This document shows, piece after piece, positions 17,032 through 28,107 of a DNA stretch of 64,000 nucleotides. Both the position numbers and the translations under genes were made by a program. Each line of letters starts with the position of its first letter. Positions within the stretch are counted from its first letter, which is position 1. Below the pieces are notes generated by a model. It searched no databases and had not been told where the DNA came from. It saw only the letters and a program-made list of their open reading frames with translations. This DNA comes from Negativibacillus massiliensis (GTDB lineage Bacteria; Bacillota; Clostridia; Oscillospirales; Ruminococcaceae), in the NCBI RefSeq assembly GCF_900148495.1, contig NZ_FTRU01000008.1:496001-560000 (forward strand). The letters are read 5' to 3'.

Positions 17032-18228
17032 GTGTTTTGCAAAAATTGCGGATCAAAGCTGGATGATGATGCCGTGTTTTGTGAAAAATGCGGCACGGCT
17101 ATTAAGCGCACAGCAAGTTTAGATTCGGCTAAAGATTCCATCGCTCAGGAATCCAGTTCCAACAATCAAATATCAAACGAATCAGCCAATGAAAATCCTA
17201 CCGCAACTGTGGCCAAGCCTAAAAGCAGACGAATTATTGCATTGGTTGCTGCTCTTGCTGTAATTGTTTTTTTAGCTATTTTCTTTGCGCTAAACAAATC
17301 AACATTTGGTGTTTCTGATCCAAGAGTTGAAAGTAATTTTAATAACGGCGGCAAGTTAGCTTTTGATGATAAGGCTCTATATTTTATTGGGCTTTATGAC
17401 GAAAATGACAGTGAGACCTGTGCTTATTCAACTTCGTATACTGGAACCAATAAATCCCTTGTTTCAAGTAATCCAAATATCAGTAGAATCCGCATCGCAA
17501 ATGGAAAAATCCTATATGCGACTTATGAAGATGACACTTATAAAATTGGTTTAATGGGAAAAGATGGTTCAGACGATAATATACTTGTTGAATTGACCAA
17601 CGATTCCGATAATTACTTGAACGATTTCAGTGCATCGGATACGACTCTGTATTATCTGTATAATGATGAATTGAGAATGCGCCCCATGAATGATGGTGAG
17701 GATACTCTATTGCTTGATAATGTTGAGGATTTCATACTTGCTGGTGACACGATTTACTATGCCACTGAAAGTTCAATTTTCTCTTATGACATAAAAAAGG
17801 CTGAGAGCGTTGAAATTTGCAGTTCCGAGGCGTACAATCTTGTCCTTTGCGATGAAAAAATATACTTCAAAAATGACAATGGCATTTATAGAGTATCACT
17901 TACAGGCAAAGAGAGTGCCGAGCTAATTGTCAAAGATTCTAAAGTAGGAAACTTCGTCATAGATGGAGATAATATTTATTACCTTCAAACACTTGAAACG
18001 GATGAGATAACTGAGCTTGCCAAATATATTGACGAAGACGAATATTTTACTTACGCATTGGCAATGATTGGCTCTGGTCAAATTAAACGAGTCCCGAAAG
18101 CAGGTGGCCCCGCTGAATCGGTGGATTCAAATCAACCTCTCTCAACTGCGCTGTTTGTGTATCCCGATGGAATGTATTCGAGAACGAGCATTTTCTCTGA
18201 CACACTATCTCTTGTAGAATTCGAATAA
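17032..18228 (+). CDS. Zinc-ribbon membrane protein with DUF5050 beta-propeller-like domain
   Basis: The protein has 398 residues from the GTG at 17032, which follows GGGAGGG; a start at 17005 would overlap the previous gene. It has an N-terminal zinc ribbon (FCKNCGSKLDDDAVFCEKCG), a Ser/Asn-rich linker, and one membrane helix (about 66-86). The rest is a long extracellular domain with repeated short blades (DKALYFIG, NGKILYATYEDD, GDTIYYATESS, DEKIYFKND, GDNIYYLQT) typical of DUF5050 / LRP1-type propellers. It ends 13 bases before the oriT candidate. It is probably cargo that alters the host surface or senses ligands, which is inference. Confidence 0.85.
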   Translation: MFCKNCGSKLDDDAVFCEKCGTAIKRTASLDSAKDSIAQESSSNNQISNESANENPTATVAKPKSRRIIALVAALAVIVFLAIFFALNKSTFGVSDPRVESNFNNGGKLAFDDKALYFIGLYDENDSETCAYSTSYTGTNKSLVSSNPNISRIRIANGKILYATYEDDTYKIGLMGKDGSDDNILVELTNDSDNYLNDFSASDTTLYYLYNDELRMRPMNDGEDTLLLDNVEDFILAGDTIYYATESSIFSYDIKKAESVEICSSEAYNLVLCDEKIYFKNDNGIYRVSLTGKESAELIVKDSKVGNFVIDGDNIYYLQTLETDEITELAKYIDEDEYFTYALAMIGSGQIKRVPKAGGPAESVDSNQPLSTALFVYPDGMYSRTSIFSDTLSLVEFE

Positions 18229-18241
18229 TCCCTTGGTAACA

Positions 18242-18281
18242 AGGGCGCACTTCTATACAGGGTAAACCCTGTATGCGTGCG
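18242..18281 (-). other. Putative MOBQ-type origin of transfer (oriT)
   Basis: On the minus strand the inverted repeat TACAGGG-TTTA-CCCTGTA is followed, four bases later, by AAGTGCGCCCT. AAGTGCGCCCT is the nick-region core known from RSF1010-like MOBQ plasmids, and the arrangement (inverted repeat, then nick core) is the same. The relaxase gene of the same MobA/MobL family begins 550 bases away. An outer GCGCAC/GTGCGC pairing extends the hairpin. Confidence 0.75.
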
Positions 18282-18296
18282 CTCTGCGAGGCAAAC

Positions 18297-18326
18297 AGCC
18301 CGGACGATGGAAGTCCGGGCTGTTTT
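18297..18326 (+). terminator. Terminator behind the zinc-ribbon operon
   Basis: AGCCCGGAC pairs with GTCCGGGCT around a short loop and is followed by GTTTTG. It lies downstream of the zinc-ribbon genes and of the oriT candidate. Confidence 0.6.
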
Positions 18327-18390
18327 GCGTCACTGCGTTCCGTACAAGGGATTGCATCCCTTGCGCCGCTTATGCGGCTATCCCTGCCCG

Positions 18391-18438
18391 CTTTGGATGG
18401 GAAACAATCTGTTTGCACAGACAGTTTCCCATCCAAAG
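18391..18438. repeat. 15-bp perfect inverted repeat upstream of the mobilization genes
   Basis: CTTTGGATGGGAAAC (18391-18405) and GTTTCCCATCCAAAG (18424-18438) flank a loop that itself contains CTGT/ACAG. A cruciform this strong between oriT and DUF3847 may bind the relaxase or an accessory protein or block read-through. Confidence 0.7.
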
Positions 18439-18520
18439 CCTGAAACGCAACACGCAAATTTTACCGCTTGTCCGAAAGGCAGGCGGTATTTTTTATCTGC
18501 AAATAAAGGAGGAATCTACA

Positions 18521-18829
18521 ATGCCAACAACCGAAAAGCTGAAACAGGAGATCGCAGACGCAGAAAAGAAGCTGGCGCAGGAGCGCAGCAGGATCCAGCG
18601 GCTGCAAAACCGGAAATCCTATTATGAGAAGGGAGACAGGAAGAAACGGGCGCACCGCCTCATTACCAGAGGGGCTGCCGTGGAGAGCATTGCACCGCTG
18701 TCAAAGGTTTTGAGCGAAACGGAGTTCTATACTTTCATGGAAAAGGTTTTTACCTTGCCGGAAGTCAGGGCTTTGTTAATGAAGGCAATCAATACACACA
18801 ATCAGGCAAGCCAGAAAGGAAAGGGATAA
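18521..18829 (+). CDS. DUF3847 family protein
   Basis: This 102-residue protein begins with a basic coiled coil (about 5-40, EKLKQEIADAEKKLAQERSRIQRLQNRK), followed by a globular part (ESIAPLSKVLSETEFYTFMEKVF). DUF3847 proteins are encoded just before MobA/MobL relaxases in many Firmicutes elements and are thought to be relaxosome accessory factors. The start at 18521 follows AAAGGAGG. The stop codon nearly touches the relaxase reading frame. Confidence 0.88.
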   Translation: MPTTEKLKQEIADAEKKLAQERSRIQRLQNRKSYYEKGDRKKRAHRLITRGAAVESIAPLSKVLSETEFYTFMEKVFTLPEVRALLMKAINTHNQASQKGKG

Positions 18830-18831
18830 GT

Positions 18832-20304
18832 ATCGCACTATTTCACTTCCATGTTACCCAGATCAAACGCAGCGCAGGGCAATCCGCTGTTGCGTCCGCT
18901 GCTTACCGATCCGGCGAAAAGCTGCACAGCGAGTATTACGGAGAGGACAGCGACTACACCCGGAAAGGCGGTGTGCTCTGTTCTGAAATTCTGCTGCCGC
19001 CCCACGCTCCGCCTTCCTTCGCAGACCGGCAGACTTTGTGGAACGAGGTGGAAAAGGCAGAACGGGGCAAGAAAGCCCAGCTTGCATACAGTTTCGACAT
19101 TGCCTTGCAGAACGAGTTTTCCATGCAGGAGAACATCGACCTTGCAAGGCAATTTTTATTGGAGCAATTTGTGAGCCGGGGAATGGTGGTGGATTTCTCA
19201 GTTCATGCACCTGACAAGGGGAACGGCGGCATTGCCAACCCGCATTTTCATGTCATGTGTCCCATCCGTCCCCTGTTGCCGGACGGGAAATGGGGCAGCA
19301 AGCAGCGGCGGGAATATCTCCTGGATGAAAACAGGGAGCGCATACGGGATGAAGCAGGAAACTATGTGTTCAACGCTGTCCCCACCACGGACTGGGGTAA
19401 ACCGGAAACGCTGGAACATTGGCGGGAACAGTGGGCGGCAATGTGCAATGCTCGATTTGCCGAAAAAGGGCTGAATTGCCGCATCGACCACCGCAGCTAC
19501 GAGCGTCAGGGCGTGGAGCAGCTGCCTACTGTCCATGAGGGGCCGGCGATCCGCCAGATGGAGGCCAGAGGTATTCGTACTGACAAAGGCGAGTTTAACC
19601 GCTGGATCAAGGCGACCAATGCCTTGATCGGCAAGCTGAAAAAGAAAATTGCGGCGCTGCTTGACTGGCTGAAAGAAGCACATGAGGAGTTGAGCAAACC
19701 ACAAGTCCCCAATCTGGCGCAGCTGCTCAGCGAGTATTATACCAACCGCAGCACAGGCGCATGGAGCCGGAAAGCGAAGATCGGAAATCTCAAAGAGTTC
19801 AATGAGATTTGCAATTATCTCATGCAGAACGATTTGACAACGCCGGAACAGTTGCAGGAGCGTGTATCTGCGCTGAGTGACCGCATTGACATTTTGAAGA
19901 GCGCCCTGTCTGGCAAATCTGACCGCATGAAGGAGCTGGACGAGCTTCTCCGCATGGTACAGTTTTACGCTGACGGAAAGCCTGTTGCAGACAAACTGGC
20001 AGCCATCAAGTGGAAAGGCAGGCGTGAGCAATTCATATCTGAAAATGAAAATGCACTCCGCCTGTATCACATGGCAGAGCGCAAATTAAAGCCGCATTTT
20101 AAGGATGGAAAATTGCCGGTCGCTGCATGGCGCAAGGAGCATGACCGTCTGGAACAGGAATACAAGACGGGGCAAGCGGAACTTTCGCCCATTTATGCCG
20201 AGGTGAAAAAACTTTGGCAGATCAAATACAAGGTAGAACAGATCGTTCGTGCACAGGAAAATCACGAGCAGAGCCGCAGAAAACAGCATCAGATCGACCA
20301 TTAA
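18832..20304 (+). CDS. MobA/MobL family relaxase (non-canonical start)
   Basis: This relaxase would nick oriT and lead the strand for transfer. The N-terminal motif ALFHFHVTQIKRSAGQSAVA followed by SAAYRSGEKL holds the likely catalytic tyrosine. The metal-binding HxH is in NPHFHVMCPIRP. The C-terminal half is helical. The first in-frame ATG (18973) would delete the tyrosine motif, so translation must start upstream. The only candidates are ATC at 18832 or ATA at 18826, directly behind AAAGGAAAGG and at the stop of DUF3847. The length of about 490 residues fits mobilizable transposon relaxases. The frame is otherwise intact. Confidence 0.9.
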   Translation: MALFHFHVTQIKRSAGQSAVASAAYRSGEKLHSEYYGEDSDYTRKGGVLCSEILLPPHAPPSFADRQTLWNEVEKAERGKKAQLAYSFDIALQNEFSMQENIDLARQFLLEQFVSRGMVVDFSVHAPDKGNGGIANPHFHVMCPIRPLLPDGKWGSKQRREYLLDENRERIRDEAGNYVFNAVPTTDWGKPETLEHWREQWAAMCNARFAEKGLNCRIDHRSYERQGVEQLPTVHEGPAIRQMEARGIRTDKGEFNRWIKATNALIGKLKKKIAALLDWLKEAHEELSKPQVPNLAQLLSEYYTNRSTGAWSRKAKIGNLKEFNEICNYLMQNDLTTPEQLQERVSALSDRIDILKSALSGKSDRMKELDELLRMVQFYADGKPVADKLAAIKWKGRREQFISENENALRLYHMAERKLKPHFKDGKLPVAAWRKEHDRLEQEYKTGQAELSPIYAEVKKLWQIKYKVEQIVRAQENHEQSRRKQHQIDH

Positions 20305-20318
20305 GGAGGAATTCAAAA

Positions 20319-22654
<2,336 letters not shown>

Positions 22655-22685
22655 CCGAAGCCATGCCGTTCCTGCAAAAAGCAAT

Positions 22686-22730
22686 ATTACTTTCTTATGA
22701 CCCCCGGCCATTTGATCGGGGCTTTTTTCT
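22686..22730 (-). repeat. Right terminal inverted repeat of the transposon
   Basis: The reverse complement shares AGAAAAAAGCCCCGA and TAAGAAAGTAAT with 10041-10084. On the plus strand the CCCCGGCC...CGGGG hairpin plus TTTTTT also terminates the recombinase transcript. Confidence 0.7.
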
Positions 22731-23221
22731 TAAATTTAGTTGTATTTGTATGTTTTTTACAATGGAGCGGAAACAACAGAATTTTTTATTAGAAATACTA
22801 TGAGTTTTTATATAAAATTGGGGCTTTCAAGAAATTTCTCTTGTGTTTTAAAAAGAAATAAAATGTGAAAATAAACAAAATAATAAAAGATAAAATGTAT
22901 AATCTGATAAAAATATTGAAAGAGAAGCAAAGAAAATGTGGAAAACTCAAGATAATCTGCATAAAAATAGCTTTATAGAATCGACAAAAAGTCGAAATTT
23001 CTTGATACGGGATAAATTTTGAAAATAAGAATATATTGACAAACTACTGAATTTTTTATAAATAAGCTTTGAACGGCCCAAAAACTGTAATAAACGTACA
23101 TAAAATGTATATTTAAACGTGCAAATTATACAGTGTATAACTCGTTAGGATAATAAAGTTAAATATTTTTTGTTTTGTTTGCATATAAAAGTTTTTAAAA
23201 AATATAGAATAGTATATAATA
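22731..23221. other. AT-rich non-coding DNA right of the transposon
   Basis: About 490 bases of very AT-rich sequence hold no convincing gene. There is a TTGACA at 23036 with a poorly placed TATAAA, and small AT-rich palindromes. The 5' flank of the promoter at 23222 is here. Confidence 0.5.
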
Positions 23222-23250
23222 TTGACAAAGTGAACCATATCTGTTATCCT
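23222..23250 (+). promoter_or_regulatory. Strong promoter upstream of the decayed lipoprotein gene
   Basis: TTGACA, 17 bases and TATCCT match the promoter of the intact binding-protein gene at 28434-28462 in both hexamers and spacing. It is the best promoter seen ahead of the ABC operon at 24135. Confidence 0.75.
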
Positions 23251-23256
23251 AAATAC

Positions 23257-23400
23257 AATCAATTTTGAGATCAGTAGATGCCGATGGGTTATACCATTTA
23301 AGGTATGGTTATGATGCTCAAAAGAAATCTGCCGAGATACAGCGTTGTATAAATTTGAGCGGCGGATTGTGTATGGGAGCTTGTTTCTGATGAGTTTCCA
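23257..23400 (+). ncRNA. Structured leader RNA of unknown class
   Basis: The transcript from 23222 would begin with a fold closed by ATCAG/CTGAT (about 23271-23275 with 23386-23390). It encloses ATACC/GGTAT and a longer arm AATCTGCCG-like/CGGCGGATT. The size and closing helix resemble a riboswitch, but I cannot match a known consensus. Confidence 0.35.
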
Positions 23401-23407
23401 ACAGGCG

Positions 23408-24120
23408 AAGGAGGAAGTATTATCGACAAAAACAGTAAATGGCTGATTTGCTCTGGCGCTGACAGCCACTCTTGCCTTGGGCGGCTGTGGGAATTGGAGA
23501 TACGACGACGGTGATAAAGACCGACGCTGTATCACAGAACGTGTACAGAGCAAAGGCAAAACGAGTGAGCTGGTTTAAACTGAAGAAGGGGATCGAGATA
23601 CTTTGCAGACTGACCGCTTGCATACTTCATGGTATGGGGTCAGCTTGTTCCGCTTTTAAGGGGAATATCGTAAAGGAAATCTGATCAGTTTTTCAGTACA
23701 GAATCAGGAGAAATGTAATTGGGTATTCCATTATGGATATACAGGTAGCTGCAGGGGAATTTGCAAAACCGATATTCTGAAAGGATGCCAAACAGTTACA
23801 TAAAAGGCAAAAATGTGTTTCTGGTTGCCAGGCAAAAGGCTAAGGTGCCACAGCTTACATTCTGATCACTACGGAATGTTGATGATGGCACAATGTTTTT
23901 TCACTTTGGAAAAATCAGAAACGAGGTTTTACAAAAACCAAACCAGAATGAATTGCCGTAGGAAGGGTAAGGCGAGGAAGGATTGGAATAGTAAAACCCA
24001 GAATCCATAAATCAGACCATGTGAGCTGGTTGTGGATTTCAAGTTCGTAAAGAACAAAAAGAAGAACGAAAACAACACAACAAGATGCAAAACTCCGACA
24101 GTGAAAGATTCTGCGGATGA
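23408..24120 (+). pseudogene. Decayed lipoprotein gene, probably a former solute-binding protein
   Basis: A perfect AAGGAGG (23408-23414) is followed by a relic lipoprotein signal: KTVNG, a stop, then FALALTATLALGGCGN with the lipobox LGGC at 23477-23488. The intact binding protein at 28586 starts MKKTVSKLFALLLASSVVLSGC, so the relic is similar in layout. The expected start position holds ATC rather than ATG, and stops and frameshifts occur throughout the next 600 bases in all frames. It precedes the permease gene at 24135, the usual place of a binding-protein gene. The identity beyond 'lipoprotein' is inference. Confidence 0.55.
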
Positions 24121-24134
24121 TAAGGAAATAGCCT

Positions 24135-25085
24135 ATGATTAAGTATACTGTAAAAAGACTGCTGCAGTCTCTTGTAACAGTCTTAATAATTGTAACAATT
24201 GTATTCTTGCTGCTCAGAATGCTCCCAACTGACTATTACTTCACAGAAGAGCAGTTGATGAAGTTCACCGAAGAACAGAAACAGGAACAGTTATTGGCAG
24301 CAGGCCTTCTCGATCCAATTCCAGAACAGCTGGTTCGCTTCTATGGTGACCTGGTAAGACTGGACTTTGGTGAATCCCGAAGAATTCAGAACGGTGTACC
24401 GGTAGTAAAAGTTATCGGCAGCAAGTTCCAGATTTCCATGAAATTAGGTATCATCTCGATTGGTATCTCTCTGGTAATCGGTGTTCTGATTGGTATCCTT
24501 CAGACCCGTTACAAAAACAGAATTCCTGACCATCTTGGTACCATCTACACCATCTTTGTAAACTCGGTACCTGCACTGGTATCCTACTCTCTGGTACTGG
24601 TATTCGGTTCCCGTGTGCTGGGACTGCCATCCATGTACTCTACACGAAATCCTGGTCCTTCCAGTATCCTGCCTCTGGTATGTCTGTCCATGACATCCAT
24701 TGCATGGTACGCACTGTGGACCAGACGTTACATGATCGACGAGCTGAACAAAGACTACATCAAATTGGCTCGTGTAAAAGGTCTGGAAACCAAAAAGATC
24801 ATGACAAGACACGTACTGAGAAACGCATTCGTTCCGATTGCACAGTACCTGCCACAGTCGATTCTGTCCACCATCGGTGGTTCCCTGCTTGTTGAAAGAT
24901 TCTTCTCTGTACCAGGTATGGGTCCTCTGCTGACAGACTCGATCAACCGTTACGACACAAACGTTGTACAGACACTGGTAATTCTGTACGCAACACTGGG
25001 TATCGTGGGCGTATTCCTTGGTGACGTGCTCATGATGATCATCGACCCACGTATCACACTTGTAGGCAAAGGAGGAACAAGATAG
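24135..25085 (+). CDS. Oligopeptide ABC transporter permease, OppB/DppB type (system 1)
   Basis: This 316-residue inner-membrane permease has six hydrophobic segments. The N-terminal MIKYTVKRLLQSLVTVLIIV helix and the EAA-like loop (DYIKLARVKGLETKKIMTRHVLRNAFVP) that docks with the ATPases match the OppB family. It overlaps the next permease gene by one base. Codon use is strongly biased to preferred codons, suggesting high expression. The operon is preceded by a decayed lipoprotein gene; the likely working binding protein is encoded at 28586. Confidence 0.93.
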   Translation: MIKYTVKRLLQSLVTVLIIVTIVFLLLRMLPTDYYFTEEQLMKFTEEQKQEQLLAAGLLDPIPEQLVRFYGDLVRLDFGESRRIQNGVPVVKVIGSKFQISMKLGIISIGISLVIGVLIGILQTRYKNRIPDHLGTIYTIFVNSVPALVSYSLVLVFGSRVLGLPSMYSTRNPGPSSILPLVCLSMTSIAWYALWTRRYMIDELNKDYIKLARVKGLETKKIMTRHVLRNAFVPIAQYLPQSILSTIGGSLLVERFFSVPGMGPLLTDSINRYDTNVVQTLVILYATLGIVGVFLGDVLMMIIDPRITLVGKGGTR

Positions 25086-26035
25086 TGGAAGATCAGAACA
25101 AAGTATTGGATCAGAAACTGGAAAATGAAGATGAACTCTTCCATTTCGTTGAATACTCTCCTGAAGCCGCTGAAATGATCGGTTATTCTGATTATTCTTA
25201 CTGGAAGTCCGTTTTCCAAAATTTCTTGAAAAGAAAATCTGCAGTAGTTTTAAGTATCATTTTCTTTGCATTGGTTATTTTCTCGTTTATTGCTCTTGCA
25301 ATCGGTAAATACGACTATGCAAACCTTGTAACTGACAGTACAAAAGCATTTATCAGCCCTAACTCCGAATATTGGTTTGGTACCGATAACATCGGTCGTG
25401 ACTATTGGTGTCAGGTATGGTACGCTTCCCAGACATCCATCAAACTTGCTCTGATCGTAGCAGTTGGTGAGTGTGCACTGGGTATCACAATCGGTTGTCT
25501 GTGGGGTTATGTTCGTCAGCTCGACCGCTTCTTCACAGAGCTTTACAACCTGATCAACAACGTACCAATGATTCTTTACATGACTCTGATTGCTCTTCTG
25601 ATTGGTCAGAGCTTCACCATCATGAGCATTTCCCTGATCTGCTTCGGATGGATGGTTATGGCACGTAACGTTCGTAACCTTGTTATGATGTATCGTGACC
25701 GTGAGTTTAACCTTGCATCCAGAACACTGGGTACTCCAATTGGACGTATTCTGATTAAAAACGTTCTGCCACAGCTGATCAGCGTTATCATTCTTCGTCT
25801 TGCTCTGTCTATTCCAGGTACTATCGGTATGGAGTCTACTCTGTCTTACCTCGGTCTTGGTTTGGATATCAATACACCTTCTCTGGGTATTCTGCTTAGA
25901 AACGCACGTAGCTACTTCCTGGATTATCCATACCTTCTGGTATTCCCGGCAGTTATCGTGTCCATCATCACCATTACCTTCTATCTGATCGGTAATGCAT
26001 TCTCTGACGCAGCTGACCCACGAAATCACGTATAA
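25085..26035 (+). CDS. Oligopeptide ABC transporter permease, OppC/DppC type (system 1)
   Basis: This 316-residue permease starts with GTG behind GGAGGAA. It has the OppC N-terminal extension, a first membrane helix at about 51-73, the NSEYWFGTDNIGRDYW motif of the family, and the EAA loop (REFNLASRTLGTPIGRILIKNVLPQ). It pairs with the preceding OppB-type permease and is followed 24 bases later by the first ATPase gene. Confidence 0.93.
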   Translation: MEDQNKVLDQKLENEDELFHFVEYSPEAAEMIGYSDYSYWKSVFQNFLKRKSAVVLSIIFFALVIFSFIALAIGKYDYANLVTDSTKAFISPNSEYWFGTDNIGRDYWCQVWYASQTSIKLALIVAVGECALGITIGCLWGYVRQLDRFFTELYNLINNVPMILYMTLIALLIGQSFTIMSISLICFGWMVMARNVRNLVMMYRDREFNLASRTLGTPIGRILIKNVLPQLISVIILRLALSIPGTIGMESTLSYLGLGLDINTPSLGILLRNARSYFLDYPYLLVFPAVIVSIITITFYLIGNAFSDAADPRNHV

Positions 26036-26059
26036 ACCAAGGAACAGGAGGAAGCACAA

Positions 26060-27103
26060 ATGGCAACAAAAGAACCTATTTTATCTGCTAGAGATGTGGA
26101 AATCCAGTTCAGTTTGCGTGGTCGTAAATTAACAGCAATCAGAAAATGCTCTCTGGATTTGTACGAAGGCGAAACATTAGCAATCGTAGGAGAATCTGGT
26201 TCCGGTAAATCTGTATTTACAAAATCTTTTATCGGTATGCTGGATGCCAATGGTAGCATCATCGGCGGTTCCATCATGTACGATGGAGTAGATATCTCCA
26301 AATATAAAACAGAAAAAGAATGGATGACAATCCGTGGTAAAAAAATTGCCATGGTTATGCAGGACCCAATGACATCTCTGAACCCACTGAAAGTTGTTGG
26401 TAAACAGATTCAGGAAAGTATCGAGCTGCATCAGGGTCTGAAAGGTGAGGAAGCAAAAAAAGAAGCAATCGAAATGCTTCGCAAAGTAGGTATTCCTAAC
26501 CCAGAACGCCGTTATAATCAGTATCCACATGAGTTCTCCGGTGGTATGAGACAGCGTGTTGTTATTGCTATCGCTGTTGCTTGTCGTCCACAGATCCTGA
26601 TCTGCGACGAGCCAACTACCGCTCTGGACGTAACCATTCAGGCTCAGATTTTGGATCTGGTTCACAGCCTGCAGAAAGAACTGCACATGACCGTTATTTA
26701 CATCACCCATGACTTGGGCGTTGTTGCAAACGTTGCTGACCGTGTTGCTGTTATGTACGCTGGTCAGATCGTTGAATACGGTTTGGTTAATGAAATCTTC
26801 TATGATGCATGGCATCCATACACCTGGGCACTGCTGTCTGCACTGCCACAGTTGGGTATTAAAGGTGAAGAACTTCCTTCCATCGAAGGTACTCCACCGA
26901 ACCTCTTTAACGTTATCAAAGGCGATGCATTTGCTCCACGTAACAAACAGGCATTGGCAATTGATTTCGTAAAAGAGCCGCCATTCTTCAGCGTTTCTGA
27001 AACTCATAAAGCAAAAACATGGTATCTGGATCCTCGTGCTCCTAAGATTGAGCAGCCACACTCCATCCGTCGTTTGCGTGAGAAAATGAGAGAGAGGAGC
27101 TAA
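26060..27103 (+). CDS. Oligopeptide ABC transporter ATPase, OppD/DppD type (system 1)
   Basis: The protein has 347 residues, with Walker A GESGSGKS, signature FSGGMRQRV, Walker [13 protein letters not shown] and the H-loop in YITHDLG. The C-terminal oligopeptide-transporter extension is present ([21 protein letters not shown]). However, the cysteines that normally form the C-x5-C part of this extension are absent: FAPRN replaces FAPRC. The stop overlaps the start of the next ATPase gene (TAATG). Confidence 0.94.
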   Translation: MATKEPILSARDVEIQFSLRGRKLTAIRKCSLDLYEGETLAIVGESGSGKSVFTKSFIGMLDANGSIIGGSIMYDGVDISKYKTEKEWMTIRGKKIAMVMQDPMTSLNPLKVVGKQIQESIELHQGLKGEEAKKEAIEMLRKVGIPNPERRYNQYPHEFSGGMRQRVVIAIAVACRPQILICDEPTTALDVTIQAQILDLVHSLQKELHMTVIYITHDLGVVANVADRVAVMYAGQIVEYGLVNEIFYDAWHPYTWALLSALPQLGIKGEELPSIEGTPPNLFNVIKGDAFAPRNKQALAIDFVKEPPFFSVSETHKAKTWYLDPRAPKIEQPHSIRRLREKMRERS

Positions 27104-28044
27104 TGAAAATGGCAGAAAGAGAAAAATTAATCGAACTGAAAGATTTGCAGATCAGTTTCGGTACCGGTAAAAAGAAATTCGTTGCAGTAGACCATGTAAA
27201 TTTCGACATCTACAAAGGTGAGACCTTCTCTCTGGTAGGTGAGTCCGGTTCTGGTAAAACAACCATCGGTCGTGCAATTCTTAGAATTAACCCAACCTCC
27301 GCTGGTGAAATCTACTTTAAAGGTCAGAAAATCAACGGCAAGATCTCTAAAGAGCTGGATAAAGAAGTTATCCGTAAATGCCAGATGATTTTCCAGGACC
27401 CAATGGCTTCCCTGAACGAAAGAGCTAAGGTAGATTACATCGTATCTGAAGGTCTGATCAACCATCATCTCTACAAAGATGAAAAAGACCGTGAAGACAA
27501 AGTACAGAAGGTTCTGCGTGAAGTAGGTCTGCTTCCAGAGTTCGCTTCTCGTTTCCCACATGAGTTCTCCGGTGGTCAGAGACAGCGTATCGGTATTGCT
27601 CGTGCGCTGGTTATGGAACCTGAGTTCATCGTTGCTGACGAGCCAATTTCTGCGCTGGACGTTTCGATTCGTGCACAGGTACTGAACCTGCTTAACCGTC
27701 TGAAGAGAGACAGAGGTCTGACCTACCTCTTCATCGCTCATGACCTGTCTGTAGTTCGCTTTATTTCTGACCGTATCGCTGTAATTCATAAAGGTAGAAT
27801 CGTAGAGCTGGCTGAGGCTGAGGAACTGTTCTTGCATCCTCTGCACCCATATACAAAAGCTCTGCTTTCTGCAGTACCGATTCCGGACCCAGAAATTGAA
27901 AAGAAAAAGAAACTGTTGGTATATGATCCATCTGTACATGATTACTCTGTTGATCAGCCAATCTGGGAAGAAATCACAGAAGGTCACTTCGTTTACGGAA
28001 ATAAACGTGAACTGGAGCAGTACAGAAAAGAGATTGAAGCATAA
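27103..28044 (+). CDS. Oligopeptide ABC transporter ATPase, OppF/DppF type (system 1)
   Basis: The protein has 313 residues, with Walker [10 protein letters not shown], signature [10 protein letters not shown], Walker [13 protein letters not shown] and H-loop IAHDLS. The C-terminal extension is present but lacks cysteines, as in its OppD partner. An ATG two codons later (27109) is an alternative start. It is the last gene of the permease/ATPase operon, and a strong terminator follows. Confidence 0.94.
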   Translation: MKMAEREKLIELKDLQISFGTGKKKFVAVDHVNFDIYKGETFSLVGESGSGKTTIGRAILRINPTSAGEIYFKGQKINGKISKELDKEVIRKCQMIFQDPMASLNERAKVDYIVSEGLINHHLYKDEKDREDKVQKVLREVGLLPEFASRFPHEFSGGQRQRIGIARALVMEPEFIVADEPISALDVSIRAQVLNLLNRLKRDRGLTYLFIAHDLSVVRFISDRIAVIHKGRIVELAEAEELFLHPLHPYTKALLSAVPIPDPEIEKKKKLLVYDPSVHDYSVDQPIWEEITEGHFVYGNKRELEQYRKEIEA

Positions 28045-28075
28045 TTTATTTGCTGCAACTTATATTGAGTTACTT

Positions 28076-28107
28076 AAAAGTCCCCACATTGTAATGTGGG
28101 GACTTTT
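28076..28107 (+). terminator. Terminator of the system 1 permease/ATPase operon
   Basis: AAAAGTCCCCACATT pairs with AATGTGGGGACTTTT and is followed by a T-run. Confidence 0.92.

Noticed and set aside
23113-23559. Minus-strand frame of 148 codons in the AT-rich region
   Set aside because: Its translation has low complexity, and the opposite strand shows a recognisable lipoprotein relic with a perfect ribosome site.
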